64,000 nucleotides of DNA from Gonatopus flavifemur (Eukaryota; Arthropoda; Insecta; Hymenoptera; Dryinidae): NCBI GenBank assembly GCA_018340375.1, contig JAFFJZ010000094.1:62001-126000 (forward strand), in the 5' to 3' direction. The notes under the pieces were generated by a model. It saw only the letters and a list, made by a program, of their open reading frames with translations, was not told where the DNA came from and did no database searches. Below are positions 61,436-64,000 of the stretch, in pieces. How positions within the stretch are numbered: the stretch's first letter is position 1; every line of letters begins with the position of its first letter. Position numbers and translations under genes: made by a program.

Positions 61436-62783
61436 GGCGAATGGAGTTAGAACTTCTTTTCGTTTCTTTCTTCTTGTTTCCGATGAGGGTTTCTCTATTA
61501 TGATTTTCCAACGTAGTGGAATGTAGTTCGGGAAGGAAATCCGTGATTAGAGTGGGATTCCACGTAATATGTCGTGGAGTATCTTGATCTGGGACCGCTG
61601 TCCCATTTTCTGAACTTGTGGGATGATTGTCGGGTTGAGTTTCCCTAAGCGCTTCGCTAACCTCATCCAACTTGTCGAGGAGATTTCGGAATATAACAGT
61701 CTCGTCCTGTGAGGGCTCGGAGGCTAACGTGGAATCTCGAGAGCGAATCTGCGTCGAGTTTGCATTGGGTTCTTCTAAGTCAACATCATCATATGAATCA
61801 TCGGGGACCCGCAAAACTCGTGTCAGGGTTGGCGAGAGGCTTGGCAGCGAAGAGCTGGTTATCCCTGAGTTTTCACGATCCTCGAGAATCGTTGATGATT
61901 CAGTTTCCGCTATCGAAAGCTCCTGATAATTCGGGCGTTCCTGACCCATTCTTCGTTCATGAACGCGCGTCCCTATTCCCGAATTATCCAGTGGAGGGCG
62001 TGGGATTCTGGCCCTATAGCTTGGATCTTCCCCTTGCGGGGTCGTGGGATACGCCTTGATCACTGGATTTCGTGATAGAGCGTCGGCATTTGCGTTCACA
62101 CGACCGGGCTCATACACAATAGCTAAGCGATGATTGCTCAGCTTGTTGGCCCAACGACAGAGTCTGGCCGTTGAATCTTTGGAGGATTTGAGATAAGTTA
62201 GGGGTTTGTGGTCGGGCATGAGTATGAACTCTTGACCATATATGTATGATTCGAACTGTCTGACCGCATAGATCATTGCGAGTAATTCTTTTTCTATCGT
62301 AGCGTAACGGATTCCCGGACTCGTCGAGAGTCTTGAAACATGAGCAATGGGCAAATCTTGCCCTTCTGTCTTCTGACTGAGAACTGCCCCTATCCCGTAG
62401 TTGAAGGCATCGGTTGTGATTATGAAGGGTTTGGAGAAGTCCGGATATTGGACTATTGGTTGTCTACATAACTCGTCCCGAAGGTCCTCGAAACTTTCCC
62501 GCTGTTTATCAGCCCATTCAAACGTTGTTTTCTTTTTTAGCAAATCTGTCATGGGCTTAGCACGAGATGAGAAATCTTTGATGAATTTTCGGTAATACCC
62601 CACGAGACCCAAGAATTGTCTGATTTGTTTCGGATCTTTCGGAACTGGGTATCCCTTGACAGCTTCCAGTTCCTTTGGATTGGGCTGCACCCCTCTTGCA
62701 CTGAGTACGTGTCCCAAATACACGACTTCGGATTGGAACAGTGAGCATTTTTCAATTTGTAAAACAAGATTATGTGCCTTCAA
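61422..62783 (-). pseudogene. pol: Gypsy RT end, RNase H and acidic linker
   Basis: EVVYLGHVLSARGVQPNPKE (RT thumb) and FLGLVGYYRKFIKDFSSRAK, then RNase H: FIITTDAFNYGIGAVLSQKT (first D), TIEKELLAMIYAVRQFESYI (E), LMPDHKPLTYLKSSKD (D) and NANADALSRNP (last D). After about residue 240 a ~200-residue Ser/Asp/Glu-rich linker runs to the deletion edge. The frame continues from the RT fragment at 62799 in the same phase, across one TGA. Confidence 0.88.
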
Positions 62784-62798
62784 TCTTCCGAGAAACTT

Positions 62799-63149
62799 TC
62801 AAATTAATTGACAATGTTCTTCAAGGGTAGCTGTGGCTATTATGACATCATCCAGATATACGAACAATCCTTTCCCGATGAGTCCACACAGAACCTTGTT
62901 CATCAATCCTTGGGAAGTTGGAGGAGCATTCTTTAGTCCCATGGGCATTCTAGTGTATTCGAAGTGTCCCATGGGGGTGGAAAATGCAGTTTTTGCCTGA
63001 TCTCCAGGGTGCATCCCAATCTGGTGGGAACCACTAGCTAGATCAAAGACCGAGAAATACTGAGCTTTCCCCATCTTGTCTATGATATCTGCGATTGGGG
63101 GCATTGGGAAGCGATCATCCACCGTTTGTACGTTCAGAGCACGGTACAC
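62799..63149 (-). pseudogene. pol: Gypsy reverse transcriptase N-terminal part
   Basis: VDDRFPMPPIADIIDKMGKA, FSVFDLASGSHQIGMHPGDQ (motif A, D), PMGLKNAPPTSQGLMNKVLC (motif B) and GLFVYLDDVIIATATLEEHC (motif C, YLDD). The stop at 62799-62801 is in frame with the next part. Upstream of about 63149 the similarity ends at a stop, so the element is truncated there. Confidence 0.88.
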
Positions 63150-64000
63150 GGTGCTCTAGAAGCAGCGATAGGTGTGACGGAAATGTGTCAACAAACGGGA
63201 TGCGGGGTCATATTCGGCGTAATTTACAGATTGAAAATCCGTTTGAAATGAAATCCTAACTGTAGTCGTTCTCCAGTTATCGATGAATACATTTTCATTA
63301 ATTTTATATTGGATCTGATAAGGCAAGAAACACGTCTTCATCATATTATCGTGGTTAATTCCAGCTCAAAATGCCCGTGTGAACATGTTTTGGGGAAGAT
63401 TGGATATATAAATCATTGTGAATTGTGATTTCGTTATCTTGTTTGTATGTGATAGGTGAGAAAAAGGGTGAATAGACAATGGTCAGAAAAAAAACGCAGA
63501 TACTAGTATGTATTTTATTCGTGCTGTATTTTCTTGGGGTACTCTGCCATTGGGAGATTCAATTTATCAGGCAATTTTAAAGGCGGTCACTGGAGATTGA
63601 GCAGATCCGTAAACCGTTTCAAATTCCCAAGTTATTATTCTCGTCTCGTGGAACACACACCCCAGAATGTAGTCATACGTATCACGAGCAGAGACAAGGA
63701 ATAACTTCGAAAAGCTCAGTGATCTAATTTAGGACCTTACATTGAAAGAAAACCCAGTGTCCGAACAAAGCTTGAATTTCGATATGAGGAACTTGTTTAT
63801 TCGTTCGTGGTATACGTTCGTACTCGTATACTTCCTATCGCGGCAAAATCTAAGTCCCTATATTCTTGGCTGTGAAATTTTATGGGCGGCCCAAGAATAA
63901 TTGTGACGTAATGGGGTTCCAATGAACATGCATAAATTATAAAACAATCACAGTATTATGGGGAAATTTCAAAAAACATATAGAAAAATGAATTGTTGCT
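63150..64000. other. No gene recognised
   Basis: A 62-codon minus frame at 63156-63344 with balanced composition directly precedes the gypsy RT, but I do not recognise it and it may be chance. The rest is AT-rich without long frames. Confidence 0.35.

Larger units (their letters stand above)
60974..63149 (-). mobile_element. Ty3/gypsy retrotransposon, pol remnant
   Basis: Minus-strand RT, RNase H, a long linker, then the integrase C-terminus. The start of RT, all of gag and the integrase core are missing. No LTR could be recognised within the window. Confidence 0.85.

Overview
This window is repeat-rich, AT-biased nuclear DNA from an arthropod, most likely an insect. It holds non-LTR, LTR and DIRS-type retrotransposons, a mariner, many MITEs, and a nuclear copy of mitochondrial DNA (NUMT) in the standard insect gene order. 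A hymenopteran is plausible from the style of the LINE ORF1 proteins, but this is only a guess. I find no bacterial feature and no confidently intact host gene. The only intact long reading frame with an assignable function is a mariner transposase.

Layout. 0-5.1 kb: possible exon-like ORF, then a decayed LINE (LINE-A). 5.3-40.4 kb: one NUMT carrying ND3(+), a tRNA cluster, ND5(-) and ND4(-) in mitochondrial order, cut into blocks by later insertions. The interruptions are an ORF1-only LINE derivative (6.3-7.8 kb), a large inverted-repeat-ended element (8619-23111) and a stack of LINEs (23.35-39.04 kb). Inside 8619-23111 lie a TIR element with a tRNA-like core (10.4-11.2 kb), a hAT element with a perfect 8-bp target duplication (11400-19960) that contains fused DIRS and Ty3/gypsy remains and two MITEs, and an intact mariner (20415-21707). 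The 23-39 kb stack holds an ORF1-only LINE, LINE-B, a LINE-G fragment and LINE-C. LINE-C is split by a 1-kb tandem repeat and by an RTE-like LINE, which is itself split by an unclassified DNA transposon (33038-36988) with a perfect 8-bp duplication.

40.4-50.8 kb: a minus-strand LINE (LINE-D) interrupted by a block with a 142-bp tandem array and by a ~7.1-kb block of nested inverted repeats and MITEs. 50.9-59.7 kb: a run of long inverted repeats, a split USP-like pseudoenzyme ORF (54158-55021), a palindromic ~175-bp satellite, and a 1.88-kb element that is almost all terminal inverted repeat. 61-63.1 kb: a minus-strand Ty3/gypsy pol whose integrase core is deleted.

The genes do not form a pathway. 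The value of the window is its stratigraphy: mitochondrial ORFs and known TE ORFs act as rulers that fix insertion points, target duplications and relative ages. The least explained items are the 33038-36988 transposon, the catalytically altered USP-like ORF beside a palindromic satellite, the TIR family with a conserved tRNA-like core, and several long hairpins that could feed small-RNA pathways. Family names come from motif recognition by eye; no database search or alignment was run.
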